Shown here piece after piece: positions 9,714-19,582 of a stretch of DNA of 64,000 bases (position 1 is the stretch's first letter; every line of letters begins with the position of its first letter). Under the pieces are notes generated by a model, which was not told the DNA's origin, searched no databases, and saw only the letters and a list, made by a program, of their open reading frames with translations. The translations under genes were made by a program, and so were the position numbers. Location: positions 100,197-164,196 of the forward strand of contig NW_005178441.1 in the NCBI RefSeq assembly GCF_000341285.1, given 5' to 3'. The DNA comes from Galdieria sulphuraria. Lineage: Eukaryota; Rhodophyta; Bangiophyceae; Galdieriales; Galdieriaceae.

Positions 9714-10450
9714 GTACTCATCTTTTTTGTACTCCCATGTTGGATTCTCCACTTGTTTACAACTCCAGATCAGGTAACAGGGATAGCTCGCTTTCCTAGC
9801 CAGCAATTGAGAGTAAAATTGTAGCTGAGATACTAAACTGTAGTTTCTATGTGGCTTTTTATCATATCTGAGATAGTTGTAAATTCAATAAATACCCCAA
9901 AACTTTATCATGGAAGAAGGTTCCCGTACAAGTCCTCTTATACCAATTTTAGAGGATCGCCATCAACATGGAAGAAATATCCATTTTGACTTTAAAATGG
10001 CCTAAGAGAGAATAGTATAAAGCCATTTGGCCACTGGTTTAAAAATTCTCTCAACAATCTTAGCGACAACGATGTCGTAATTCTAAACTATTGTTATCCT
10101 GAAGATTGCCTTCAAGGTACTAAAGGACAGAATGGTTTCAATTTTCATAATTTGAACAGTTTTCAGTGATCTTGACAGCAAGTTTGAGGTTTGCGGATTT
10201 CCAATCAGCTAGACAAAATTGGCAGTTTCCAAAGCTTGTAGACTTGTTCCTTCCAGAACCTTATTCTTGTCACCACCTTTTGTTATAACATATTTCCTAC
10301 TATTTCCATTTCATCTGCTATCCGTGAGGTTCAAGTTTAACAGAACTGACAACGATTCTGTTTACTTTGGATTTGCAGACAATTGAAATCTTCTTGAGTT
10401 TGAGAATATATTCTTAGCCACAAGTTTCTTTATTATAAACAAACGATATT
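9714..10450. other. Gap with coding-like fragments, no gene model
   Basis: Short open stretches on the plus strand read as plausible protein, including MEEGSRTSPLIPILEDRHQ from 9910 and an open segment of roughly 50 codons ending near 10167 with NDVVILNYCYPEDCLQG. They lie in different frames and I could not join them with convincing splice sites. This could be a long 3' untranslated region, a decayed gene or a multi-exon gene I cannot resolve. Confidence 0.25.
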
Positions 10451-10585
10451 ATGGCGGAAGGAAAGAAGAAATCATTTCTTGCTGAAGAAAAACTTACATA
10501 TCCATCTGCGCAAAAAGGTTTCACTTGTGCCACTTCAACAAACGTAGCTATATACAAGGCTATTTACAAAAAGAAGCCCAAATGA
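10451..10585 (+). CDS. Candidate 44-residue basic protein
   Basis: A short complete frame starts at ATG 10451 (MAEGKKKSFLAEEKLTYPSA) and ends YKKKPK with TGA 14 bases before the GATA gene's stop on the other strand. It is lysine-rich and has no motif known to me. Evidence is limited to the start context and an end that does not overlap its neighbour. It may be chance, or the last exon of a gene in the gap upstream. Confidence 0.25.
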   Translation: MAEGKKKSFLAEEKLTYPSAQKGFTCATSTNVAIYKAIYKKKPK

Positions 10586-10599
10586 GATATATACAGATA

Positions 10600-11406
10600 T
10601 TATTGACCCAAAACGCTATCACCAAGTGCTTGTGCAGCGTTTAATAACACCGCCACACTATGACGCCACTGATATAAGGTTGGCTCCTTTTCGTGACCCA
10701 AAACTTTACGTCTTTTCGCTTCCGGGAGGAAAGAACGGGTATTTTGTGTTCCCTCCCTCTTCTCAGGAAAGTTGCCATATTCTTCAACTTTTTCATCTTC
10801 CGTCTCTGAATGCGATGAATCCAGTTCCAAAAGCGCAGGAGTCATATCCTCCATATCTGAATCTGAGTCTATACCTGACACAAACCAAACCCTTTTCACT
10901 TTGGCTCCGGACTGCTGGTCCTTGAAGTTTACAGGAACGGGTGCCACTAGTGGTTCTCCTTCATCCCCAACAATCTTGTTTCTTTCACAAGGGGAGTAAC
11001 GCCACAAATTACCCCTTTCATCTGGTTGGTGACGTCTCCGAGAGTAGTTTTCGGCAGCTTTGGCCGCAATAGATGTTGCTGTAGGGGCAATGAGCGCTTG
11101 TGAGTACCACGCTTCTAGGTCGAACAAGTTGTTTCCCTTCCCTTGTTCCCTCAAATGGTCTTCTTTCTGCTTCCAGTTCTCAAGTTTTTTGACAGGGTTT
11201 CTTCTTTTTCTAGAGGATACCGGGTGGGGTAGCGGAACTTCGGTGGGGTGTTTCTTAAGAGAGTCGGATCTTGTAGGACTAACCCCATCATAAAGCTTGC
11301 CCTTTTTCCATCTCACACCACAAGCATTACATAGTGTTTTTGGCCCTTGGGGACCGGTTCTCCAAAGCGGAGTTTCAGTTGCTCCACATACCACACAAAC
11401 GTACAT
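10600..11406 (-). CDS. GATA-type zinc finger transcription factor
   Basis: The single exon encodes 268 residues. The finger is at the extreme N terminus: [18 protein letters not shown] then [12 protein letters not shown], a C-x2-C-x18-C-x2-C spacing typical of plant-type GATA fingers rather than the x17 of animals and fungi. The basic tail KKGKLYDG follows, as expected for minor-groove contacts. The remaining 230 residues are low in complexity, with an acidic serine-rich patch (residues about 180-215) and a basic KRRK signal. It should bind WGATAR sites in the nucleus. In plants and algae, factors of this kind respond to light or nitrogen; no direct sign of that is visible here. Confidence 0.88.
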   Translation of the reverse strand: MYVCVVCGATETPLWRTGPQGPKTLCNACGVRWKKGKLYDGVSPTRSDSLKKHPTEVPLPHPVSSRKRRNPVKKLENWKQKEDHLREQGKGNNLFDLEAWYSQALIAPTATSIAAKAAENYSRRRHQPDERGNLWRYSPCERNKIVGDEGEPLVAPVPVNFKDQQSGAKVKRVWFVSGIDSDSDMEDMTPALLELDSSHSETEDEKVEEYGNFPEKREGTQNTRSFLPEAKRRKVLGHEKEPTLYQWRHSVAVLLNAAQALGDSVLGQ

Positions 11407-12016
11407 TCCTCAATTCTCACTAATCGCTTTCCAGTTACACCGCCTTTATAGCAAACTACGTTGCTCTCCTTTGGCCAATCCGATTTTCGTTGAATGGGCA
11501 GAAATGGACAAAGACCAACTAATCCATGTGGTGCTTTCTAGACGCGTTTATCTGGAAGCATCCAAGAGAAGCTCAAGTTGGTTGAATCCTTTAGATAACT
11601 TGTGTTCCTATAGAAGAGAACACACAGAGAGTATACTTGAGTTCTAGTTCTCTCGTCCAGGTCTTTGAAAGACTTGAGTTTGCAAGACTGTTTTGATACC
11701 GCTGAAAGTTTGTTCTGAATAACGACCTTTGAAGGAAATAGCTGTTATCTCGTATTACGGTTGTCACTATACGATAGCTCAAAGAAAGGTAGTCAACGTA
11801 GCTCATTCATTTACTCATATTTCAATATGGATAGAACTCAGAATATGTAAGGTCTAGAATAAACATACCCTTTATCATGAATAAGAAATCCTCAAATAGT
11901 ACTGTTTCACTATATAGCTTCTCATCAACCTCTTGCTTTTGGTTTCGTTAAAAACGCTACTATTTCAATTATCTATAGTCACCGTTGAAGAGTTTTAAAT
12001 CGGGCCATTCAATCCC
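11407..12016. other. Gap between GATA factor and ABC transporter
   Basis: No firm gene. A 47-residue frame at 11504-11647 (MDKDQLIHVVLSRRVYLEAS...) starts 97 bp from the GATA start in divergent orientation and could be a small protein or first exon. The remainder is AT-rich. Confidence 0.3.
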
Positions 12017-14175
12017 ATGACCAGCGGAAGTCGAATGGATCAGGTTGATGCTCAACCAACTGACACTATCGTTCCTGTATTAGAAGAAAGCAAAAACTTG
12101 AAAAATGAACAAAATACACCTGAAACCTGGCACTTAAAAGTTTTACGTCTTTTAAATCTTAAGAAAGGAACTTCCAAGGGAGATAAACCCGCAGCCAATT
12201 TGCACACTTTTCGAAAATTGGTTGCCCTAGAGTTTAGAGGCTCACCTTTTATAATCTGTTTGGGTCTTCTAGCAGCTATCATGGAAGGTGCTGTGCTTCC
12301 TAGTTTTGCAATTATTTTTGGCAAAAACTTCAATCTGTTTACGGAAAGTTCCAGTGCCATACAAAGTACTACTTGGAAGTACTCTTTGGCCTTTTTTGCT
12401 CTCGGTGTAGGTGTCAACATATTGGCTTATATACGTGTATCCACCTTTGGAGTTGCAAGTGAGAAACTTTCCAAGAATCTAAGAACAGCTGCCTTTTCTA
12501 GCCTTGTTAGGCAGGTAAATGCTCATGCTTCTTTGTCTCATAGTAGAATGCTATATATGAATTACACTAGGAAGTCTCCTATCATGATATACAAAAATCA
12601 GGAGAATTGGCTAACAGACTGAGTTCAGATGTATCTCTAATTCAGACTGGATTGGCTAAGGCTGGACAGTAAGGAACATTTTTTCTCAATGACATGTATT
12701 ACAACAGTTTATGTCAGATATATCATGAATATCTCGCAATGTGTGGTTGGAGTTATTATTGGTTTAGCATTTGGACCTGCTTTGGCTGGAGTACTGATTG
12801 CTCTATCACCTCTCATTGCGCTTTCGGGTGCTATTGAGATGATGCAGTTGAGTGGTTCAGTGAAAAAGGGTTCTGAAGCATATAATGTGGCAGGTTCTGT
12901 AGTATCAGAAACCTTGTCTAACATCCGAACCACCAAGGCCTTTTGTGCGGAAGACTATGAAGCCTCACGTTACGAGGAACGACTTGTTCCTGTATACAAA
13001 ACGGGAGTAGTGAAATACAACAAGGAAGGCTTATTTTTAGGCTTTTCCATGTTGACCATTTTTAGTGTTTATGCCTTGGCATTTTGGTGGGGTGGGACTT
13101 TGATTGCAAGACATAGTCTTAATAGTGGTGATATGTTGACAGGTGTGTATCATAGAAACTTTCATAGTTCATAATGTATGGTTTGTAGTTTTCTTTTCTG
13201 TAGTGATTGGTTTTGTTGGTCTTGGACAAGCAGCTCAAGTTTGGCCTGATGTAACAAAAGGAATAAGTGCCTCAGAAACCTTATTTGAAATCATTTCTCG
13301 CAAACCAACCTATCGAAAATTTTTGAGTGTTGAGAAGCAGCAACTACAACTTGAACATAGTATTCAGTTTGAACATGTATCTTTTGCCTATCCTACTCGA
13401 CCGGATGCCATTATATTGAAAGATTTTTCAATCGATATACCAGCTGGTAAGACAGTTGCTCTAGTTGGACCAAGTGGGAGTGGCAAATCTACGGTCGTTT
13501 CACTTTTGGCTCGTTTTTATGATGTGGAACCTTATCATGGAGAAATTAGAATCGATGGTCGTTCTATATTTGAATATTCACCCGAGCAAATTAGAGCCAA
13601 TATCGGTTTAGTATCTCAAGAGCCTGTGTTATTTTCCGGAACGATAGAAGAAAATATTCTTTATGGCAACCGAAATGCGACAAGAGAACAAGTGGAGGCC
13701 GCAGCAAAAGCATCCAATGCCCATCATTTTATTATGAGTCTACCTGATAAGTATCAAACCCAAGTCGGTGATCGAGGTATTCAGCTTTCAGGTGGTCAGA
13801 AGCAACGTATTGCTATTGCAAGAGCTATTTTAAAGGATCCCAAACTTTTGTTATTGGATGAGGCTACTTCAGCATTGGATGCAGAAAGTGAGTCGTTGGT
13901 ACAAGTAAGTTTTTACAAAGTCTCCATTTTGGGAAGATTGACGATTTGAATAGGAAGCACTGGACAGACTGATGGAAGATTCCAAACGTACAACTGTGGT
14001 GATTGCCCATCGTCTAACTACTGTTAGGAATGCCTATTTGATAGCTGTACTGGAGAACGGGGTACTCGTGGAAATTGGCAATCATGATACTTTGATGAGT
14101 AAGGAAGATGGCATTTATCGGAATTTAGTTCATCGACAAGTATTTGTGGAAACCAAATCCAATGATCTTTCATAA
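12017..14175 (+). CDS. ABCB-type half ABC transporter
   Basis: Five exons are inferred: 12017-12514, 12571-12668, 12718-13142, 13189-13904 and 13954-14175, with introns of 56, 49, 46 and 49 nt; together they encode 652 residues. The N-terminal half is one transmembrane domain, with the family's intracellular stretch [18 protein letters not shown] spanning an exon junction. The C-terminal half is one nucleotide-binding domain: Walker [10 protein letters not shown], signature LSGGQ, Walker [13 protein letters not shown] and H-loop AHRLT. It must dimerise to form a full exporter. ABCB10/TAP-like half-transporters sit in organelle or ER membranes; the substrate cannot be read from sequence. The next gene begins 22 bp after the stop. 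Confidence 0.88.
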
Positions 14176-14197
14176 GCTTATTGTGGATTGGTCAACA

Positions 14198-15194
14198 ATG
14201 CGTCTTGTGATTCGATCCCGTAGTGGAAAGCAACTTTGTGAGGTTCAAATAGAAGAATCACTCACAGTATATCAGTTGAAAGAGAAAATCACAGATAAAA
14301 GTAGGTACTTGATGTACAAAAAGTTGTTTGTAACCATAAAGTTTCCTTAGTTCCCCAATTGATTCCATCCAGACAACGGTTGAGTATTGAAACCAAGGAC
14401 TCGAAGAGAACTGTTCTTGATGAGACCCAAAGTTTGAAAAGTTATCCATTACAAGACAATAGCATTGTTTATTTGAAAGACTTGGGGTTACAAGTTTCCT
14501 GGAAGTTGGTCTTTTTCTTAGAGTATTTGGGTCCGTTGTTGATCGTTTCCCTATTGTCGCTTCAACCGACCGCTATCTATCCTTCCAAAGTACTTGGAAG
14601 AGAGCAAAAGTAAGATAATCTTCATCTTTGATATTTTTTCCAACACGAGATAGGGTTGCTGTGATGTTGTGGTTGTTTCACTTTGGGAAGCGAGAGTTGG
14701 AAACCTTATTTGTTCATCGATTTAGTCATTCGACGATGCCGTGGAAGAATCTTGTGAAGAATTGTTCCTATTATTGGGGGTTTGCTGCTCTTATTGGTTA
14801 CTTTTTGTGCCATCCTTTGTACACCCCCGTTCCTAGTCCTTTGTTCTATTTAGGTATTTGTATTTTTGTGTTGGCCGAATGTGGAAACTTTGCAACTCAT
14901 TGGATGCTACGTCAATTGCGTTCATCATCTGGGTCCAAAACCAGAAAGATTCCTCGAGGCTTTCTATTTGAATATGTATCTTGTCCTAATTACACTTTGG
15001 AAATAGTCGCTTGGTTAGGATTCAATATGATGAGCAACACTTTATTAGGTTGGTTATTTATGTTTGTGGGTGCGATACAAATGACACTTTGGGCACAAAA
15101 GAAACACAGACAATACCTCTTAGAGTTCAATGGTAGTCATTCCAAACCTTTGTATCCTTCCCAAAGAAAAAGAATATTTCCATTGTTATATTAA
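14198..15194 (+). CDS. TECR: Very-long-chain trans-2,3-enoyl-CoA reductase
   Basis: Three exons (14198-14300, 14351-14609, 14654-15194; introns of 50 and 44 nt) encode 300 residues, the usual length for TECR/TSC13/ECR. The N terminus is the ubiquitin-like fold seen in this family (MRLVIRSRSGKQLCEV). It is followed by the hydrophobic reductase domain with FHFGKRELETLFVHRFSH and the conserved FLFEYVSCPNYTLEI of steroid-reductase-like enzymes. It catalyses the last step of each ER fatty-acid elongation cycle, reducing trans-2-enoyl-CoA with NADPH. It lies in tandem between the ABC transporter (22 bp) and SPT5 (40 bp). Confidence 0.93.
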
Positions 15195-15234
15195 AGTTGG
15201 CTTTCTATTACAATTTTATGTTGTTGGATGATTG

Positions 15235-18200
15235 ATGGATAAACGAAAGCTTGAAAAAGGTAAGCAACCCCTGTTGTGGATATTTACAACTCAACTAGGG
15301 AAAGAGTTTTTAGAGGAGGAGGAACAAAGTCAAACAGAGTGGAAGAAACGAAGAAAACAAGACAACTTGGAACAAAGTTCAGAAACGAGTCAAGACGATG
15401 AACAGGACTGGGGAAGACAAGGGCAGGAAGACGACTATGAAGATGATGAAGAATACAGTGAGGAAGAAGAAGAAAATAACAAAGAATATTCATCTAAGAA
15501 GAAAAAAAGGTCTTCCAGGTTTATCGAGTTGGAGGCGGAAGTAGATGAAGAAGATGACGATGAGGAAGCTGAAGAAGGTGACGAAATAGAACGAGAGCTA
15601 ATCGACGATGAGGAAGCAGAAGAAGTTGAAGATACTATGGCGTCTGTACAACAAAGAAAGGCGCTTTTGGACAGAATGCGTTCGGAAAATCCTGAAGAGC
15701 TGAGACGCTTTGTAAGAGAACGATATGGTGAAGTGGATGATGATGATGAAGAAGAAGAAGAAGAAGAGGAAGAAGAAGAAGTTCAAGGACTGCAAAGAGA
15801 ATATATTAAAGACAAAGGTATTGAACAACAAGGTTTATTGCCTACTGTGCAAGACCCAAAGCTATTTCTGGTTAAGTGTCGAATTGGAAGAGAAAAAGAG
15901 GCAGTTATTTGTCTTTTACAGAAATATTACGAATATAATCAAAAGAAAACTCCTTTGGATTTCTTTTCAGCAGTAGCACCAGAACATCTTCGTGGATATG
16001 TTTATGTGGAAGCTTATACGGCAGATAGTGTAAAAGAAGCCATCGATGGTTTGAGAATTCTATTTCCAAGCACCTTAAAATTGATTCCAATAGAAGAAAT
16101 GGTTGATGTACTAAGTATAGTGCCAGAGACTAGTCAAGTTGAACGAGGTGGATGGGTTAGAATATCTAGGGGAACCTATGCTGGTGATTTAGCCCAAGTG
16201 TATGACTTTAGAGAAGGCGAAACAAATGTAACAGTGAGACTTATACCTAGACTCGACCTTCAGGAAATGAGGAATGAGGACGAAACAGACAAGAAAAGAC
16301 TCTCCGTCAACAGGAGGCCTCCACAGAAACTTTTTAAGAGAGAAGAAGTTGAACAAATTGTTGGCTCGGAGGTATTTCCCAGAAGAGATCGTTATACCGG
16401 AGAGGTATTTGACGTATTTAGAAATGAAAACTATCGTGATGGATTGCTATATAAACGAGTATCTATACGCAACATTGTAACCGGTGACGAAGTTGCACCC
16501 ACTTTTGAGGAATTGGAAATGTTTCACAAGGCTCAGCGTTTGGCTTCCGACGCAAAACATGTCGAAGATAACCAACAGGAACTGGAAGATACGATGGAAA
16601 AGACTTTAGAATTGTCGCTGGATACATTATCCTCCGATGTTGAGAAAAATATGAACTTTTGTGTTGGCGATAGTGTGATTGTGGTATCAGGTGACTTGAA
16701 AAATCTTAGTGGAAGAATAGAAGCCATGGAATCAGATAATATGGTTGCAGTACGTCCAGATGATCCGGAACTTAAAGGAGAGCTCATTCAGTTCTCAAAA
16801 GAGGAATTGAAAAAATATTTTCGAGAAGGCACTCATGTCAAAGCAATCAATGGTCGTCATACTGGAGAAACGGGAATGGTAGTTGGCATTTCTGGAGATA
16901 TCATTACCGTATTTTCTGATATTACAAATGAAGAAGTGCGGCTTCATATTTCTCAATTGACCGAAACTACCGAAGAAAGTTCTTCTAAAAGTGTAATTGG
17001 AAGTTTTGAACTTTTGGATCTAGTCACGCTTCATAGTGATCCTCGAGCTCGTGGAGTTATTGTCCGCATTCAAAGAGATCATGCCACGCTTTTGGATACG
17101 AATGGGTCAAATAGAACAGTTTCGGTGAAAGATATTCGCAGTAAATTGGATGCTAAACGAGCACAAGCTTTAGACATGAATCAGAAACCTCTTCAAGTAG
17201 GAGATATGGTAAAAGTGGTTCAAGGAGTACATAAGAACAGAGAAGGCTCTATTCGACATGTTGCATCACCTTTTGTATTTGTGAATGTAAAGGATGAGCC
17301 TCAAAACTGTGGCCTTATTGTTGTGAGAGCACAAAATTGTCAAGGTCCTCATAGTGTACATGGAAATTTCAATATGACTGGTCAAAACAGTATGAAGGGA
17401 GCTACCTTATCTTCCATGTTTTCTTTGGGAGGAAATAGATTCAAGACTGATGCCACGTTGAGTCATCCTGTATATTCCGGTAATATTGGAAAAGGTCACA
17501 AGGAAGACGACAAATTGGTTCGTCAAGATGTGTTGATCAAAAGTGGTCCGTGGAAAGGTTATATCGGTAAAGTGGTATCGGCTACGACAGCTTCTGTTCG
17601 AGTTGAATTGGACTCTGTCTGTAAAACAGTGACAGTGGACAGAAGTCGTGTTGTGCCAAAGGATACAGCGCATTTGGAAAAGCAGAAACAATCTTTACAA
17701 GGTGCTTATACTCCCTCTTATGAAATGGGGAGTCAAACGCCGGCATATTCTGGAGGGAGTTCCATGGCAACTCCTCTCCATCATGTCGGATATACACCAG
17801 TTTATGCCCCTTTTACTCCTACCTTGGATAGTGGTCGGCGTGATGCACCGAGAACACCTATTCATAATGCGTGGAGACCAACGACACCTGGTGCTGCTGA
17901 TTATTCTAGCGGAAACAAGTGGTCCGATTTGGGTCTTTCCATGTACTCACCGTTTGCTTCACAAGAGACTGGATTAGCAAGTCAAAAAACACTTGCTGAA
18001 AACAACGCCATTTCTGAAAGTGTCGATGACAAGAAAGTTGACCATTCACTATCTGTTGCAAAGGCATGGATAGATGTTCTCGTGGAACACAAAACGAAGA
18101 CAACTATTCGAGGTTATGTTGGTGGACATTCTCCTGATGGTATGTATCTGCAAATAGAATTGGAAGATGGGAACTCTGGCTCCTATGCCTTGTCAGATAT

Positions 18201-18369
18201 GCAAATGGTAGCTCCCGAGAAAAGTGATGTGATAAAAGTAGTGGATGGGGAGTACACTGGTATGAAGGGCCATCTGCTCAACGCTGAAGGTGATGAAGGG
18301 ATCGTCCAATTTGAAGATGGTGAAATTAAAATTCTCCCCGTTTCCAGTTTGGGCAAAATTCGTGGATAA
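15235..18369 (+). CDS. SPT5: Transcription elongation factor SPT5
   Basis: The open frame from ATG 15235 encodes 1044 residues. A long acidic region (residues 15-190, largely D/E runs) precedes the NGN domain (LFLVKCRIGREKEAVICLL). Several KOW motifs follow (GGWVRISRGTYAGDLAQVYD; VGDSVIVVSGDLKNLSGRIE; VGDMVKVVQGVHKNREGSI). A C-terminal repeat region rich in TP (TPAYSGG, GYTPVYAPFTPT, RTPIHNAWRPTTPG) comes before a last KOW. SPT5 with SPT4 forms DSIF, which clamps RNA polymerase II. A 39-nt stretch (15260-15298, GTAAGC...CTAG) looks like an intron whose removal keeps the frame, giving 1031 residues. The frame runs through it, so both forms are possible. Confidence 0.93.
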   Translation: MDKRKLEKGKQPLLWIFTTQLGKEFLEEEEQSQTEWKKRRKQDNLEQSSETSQDDEQDWGRQGQEDDYEDDEEYSEEEEENNKEYSSKKKKRSSRFIELEAEVDEEDDDEEAEEGDEIERELIDDEEAEEVEDTMASVQQRKALLDRMRSENPEELRRFVRERYGEVDDDDEEEEEEEEEEEVQGLQREYIKDKGIEQQGLLPTVQDPKLFLVKCRIGREKEAVICLLQKYYEYNQKKTPLDFFSAVAPEHLRGYVYVEAYTADSVKEAIDGLRILFPSTLKLIPIEEMVDVLSIVPETSQVERGGWVRISRGTYAGDLAQVYDFREGETNVTVRLIPRLDLQEMRNEDETDKKRLSVNRRPPQKLFKREEVEQIVGSEVFPRRDRYTGEVFDVFRNENYRDGLLYKRVSIRNIVTGDEVAPTFEELEMFHKAQRLASDAKHVEDNQQELEDTMEKTLELSLDTLSSDVEKNMNFCVGDSVIVVSGDLKNLSGRIEAMESDNMVAVRPDDPELKGELIQFSKEELKKYFREGTHVKAINGRHTGETGMVVGISGDIITVFSDITNEEVRLHISQLTETTEESSSKSVIGSFELLDLVTLHSDPRARGVIVRIQRDHATLLDTNGSNRTVSVKDIRSKLDAKRAQALDMNQKPLQVGDMVKVVQGVHKNREGSIRHVASPFVFVNVKDEPQNCGLIVVRAQNCQGPHSVHGNFNMTGQNSMKGATLSSMFSLGGNRFKTDATLSHPVYSGNIGKGHKEDDKLVRQDVLIKSGPWKGYIGKVVSATTASVRVELDSVCKTVTVDRSRVVPKDTAHLEKQKQSLQGAYTPSYEMGSQTPAYSGGSSMATPLHHVGYTPVYAPFTPTLDSGRRDAPRTPIHNAWRPTTPGAADYSSGNKWSDLGLSMYSPFASQETGLASQKTLAENNAISESVDDKKVDHSLSVAKAWIDVLVEHKTKTTIRGYVGGHSPDGMYLQIELEDGNSGSYALSDMQMVAPEKSDVIKVVDGEYTGMKGHLLNAEGDEGIVQFEDGEIKILPVSSLGKIRG

Positions 18370-18719
18370 CGTGAAACCTGTTTTTCCATAGTTGGTGTTA
18401 CATAGTATATGCAAATGGGTGGTATTTATGTCGCTTTCATCCTTTTTTTTCGCCCACATCTTCTTTTGCAGTCTTTTGAATCCCATAAATAAAAAACGAA
18501 TCCGTTCAAGATTTTCTTGAAGCAATCCATCTCCGCAAATACGAGAAGCCAACTACCATCTGTATATATACACATGCACACACGCAAATATATATATATA
18601 TATACCTATCCAACAAGCTTTTGACTTGCGAGTAATCGGTTCACTCATACATGTGCTATTGATCAGAAGACCCTGTTTTTCCTGTTTTTCCTTGCGTTCA
18701 GAATAAATAAATTCCGGAC
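18370..18719. other. Spacer downstream of SPT5 with TA microsatellite
   Basis: It contains a (TA)n tract at 18588-18604 preceded by mixed CA/TA repeats. On the minus strand a protein-like frame (18552 towards SPT5, ...NLERIRFLFMGFKRLQKK...) is open but runs antisense into SPT5 and was not accepted. Confidence 0.4.
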
Positions 18720-19275
18720 ATGATAATCAATGAAAAAGACTCGGCTATTTTATTTCAATCATGCTCTTCAATGATGAAGCTCTCGGCGTCGATGTCAAAG
18801 TGCGTTATCAATAAAAATGAAACCGACTTTTTCTATTCTTTAGGATAAAACAAATTGAGACTTTTAATGCAGTAAAAGAAAATGAAAACAATATGGTTCT
18901 GTGAAAACGCAATTGTTTAAAAGAACGTTAACAAGAACAAAGAAAATTGGAAATAGCCAAAAAGGGTCCTCCTGTTATTACCTTTAATGAAAAAGAGCAA
19001 TTAAAAAGAAAAACGTTTCAAAGATATCTTCAACAGTTTCTTATTAGCAAGCAAGTAAAAACATGAAACCTTCGGCATAAAAAGAAAGACGACAATTAAA
19101 AAAAACTTTATAAAACCTCAAATAAATTTAATTCGAAAAAGAGAGTCACACATTTAAAGGAAACATTGGCCTTTCCCATTTAAATTTTGTGACTGTAAAG
19201 AATGATGGTGAATTAATTTTGCTCAATTGCCAAATTGGAAAACAAGACAAATTTAGCAATGACACAAACTTTTAA
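18720..19275 (+). CDS. Doubtful A-rich split gene, faintly like the HUS1 clamp subunit
   Basis: Exons 18720-18799, 18844-18900 and 18943-19054 join in frame across two short introns (44 and 42 nt, GTGCGT...TTCTTTAG and GTGAAA...CAAAG). A further open segment at 19144-19275 may join across a longer, weaker 89-nt intron, giving about 126 residues. The product is lysine- and asparagine-rich. Segments such as MVLKLEIAKKGPPVITF and FVTVKNDGELILLNCQ recall strands of the HUS1 DNA-damage clamp, but the match is by eye and weak, and HUS1 is about 280 residues. It may be a fragment, a decayed gene or chance. Codon use is more A-rich than in the neighbours. Confidence 0.25.
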
Positions 19276-19582
19276 TATTAATTAGAGTTGCATTATTTTT
19301 TGGGGACAGAACTTTTGTCAATTTTAAAATTTTCTTTATAATTTTTCAATTTTATTATCCTGTCTTTATTTTTTGTTTGTCAATAAAGTTTCTTTTAACT
19401 CCGTCATAACTGTCTTGAATAACGCTTGATATCAGCAATCGAGTTTAAGAAAAAGCTTTTTCTGTAACAACATATAAATGTATGGTTGCTCTGCTATTCA
19501 CTTTTGGATTAAAAGACCCTGATGTAGAGCTCAATCGTTCTGTGCGAATTGCTTTGTCTTTTCGGCGTGCAAGTGTCGTTAG

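Noticed and set aside
18193-18552. 119-codon minus frame at the SPT5 3' end
   Set aside because: Protein-like in part, but antisense to the last KOW of SPT5 and without splice support.
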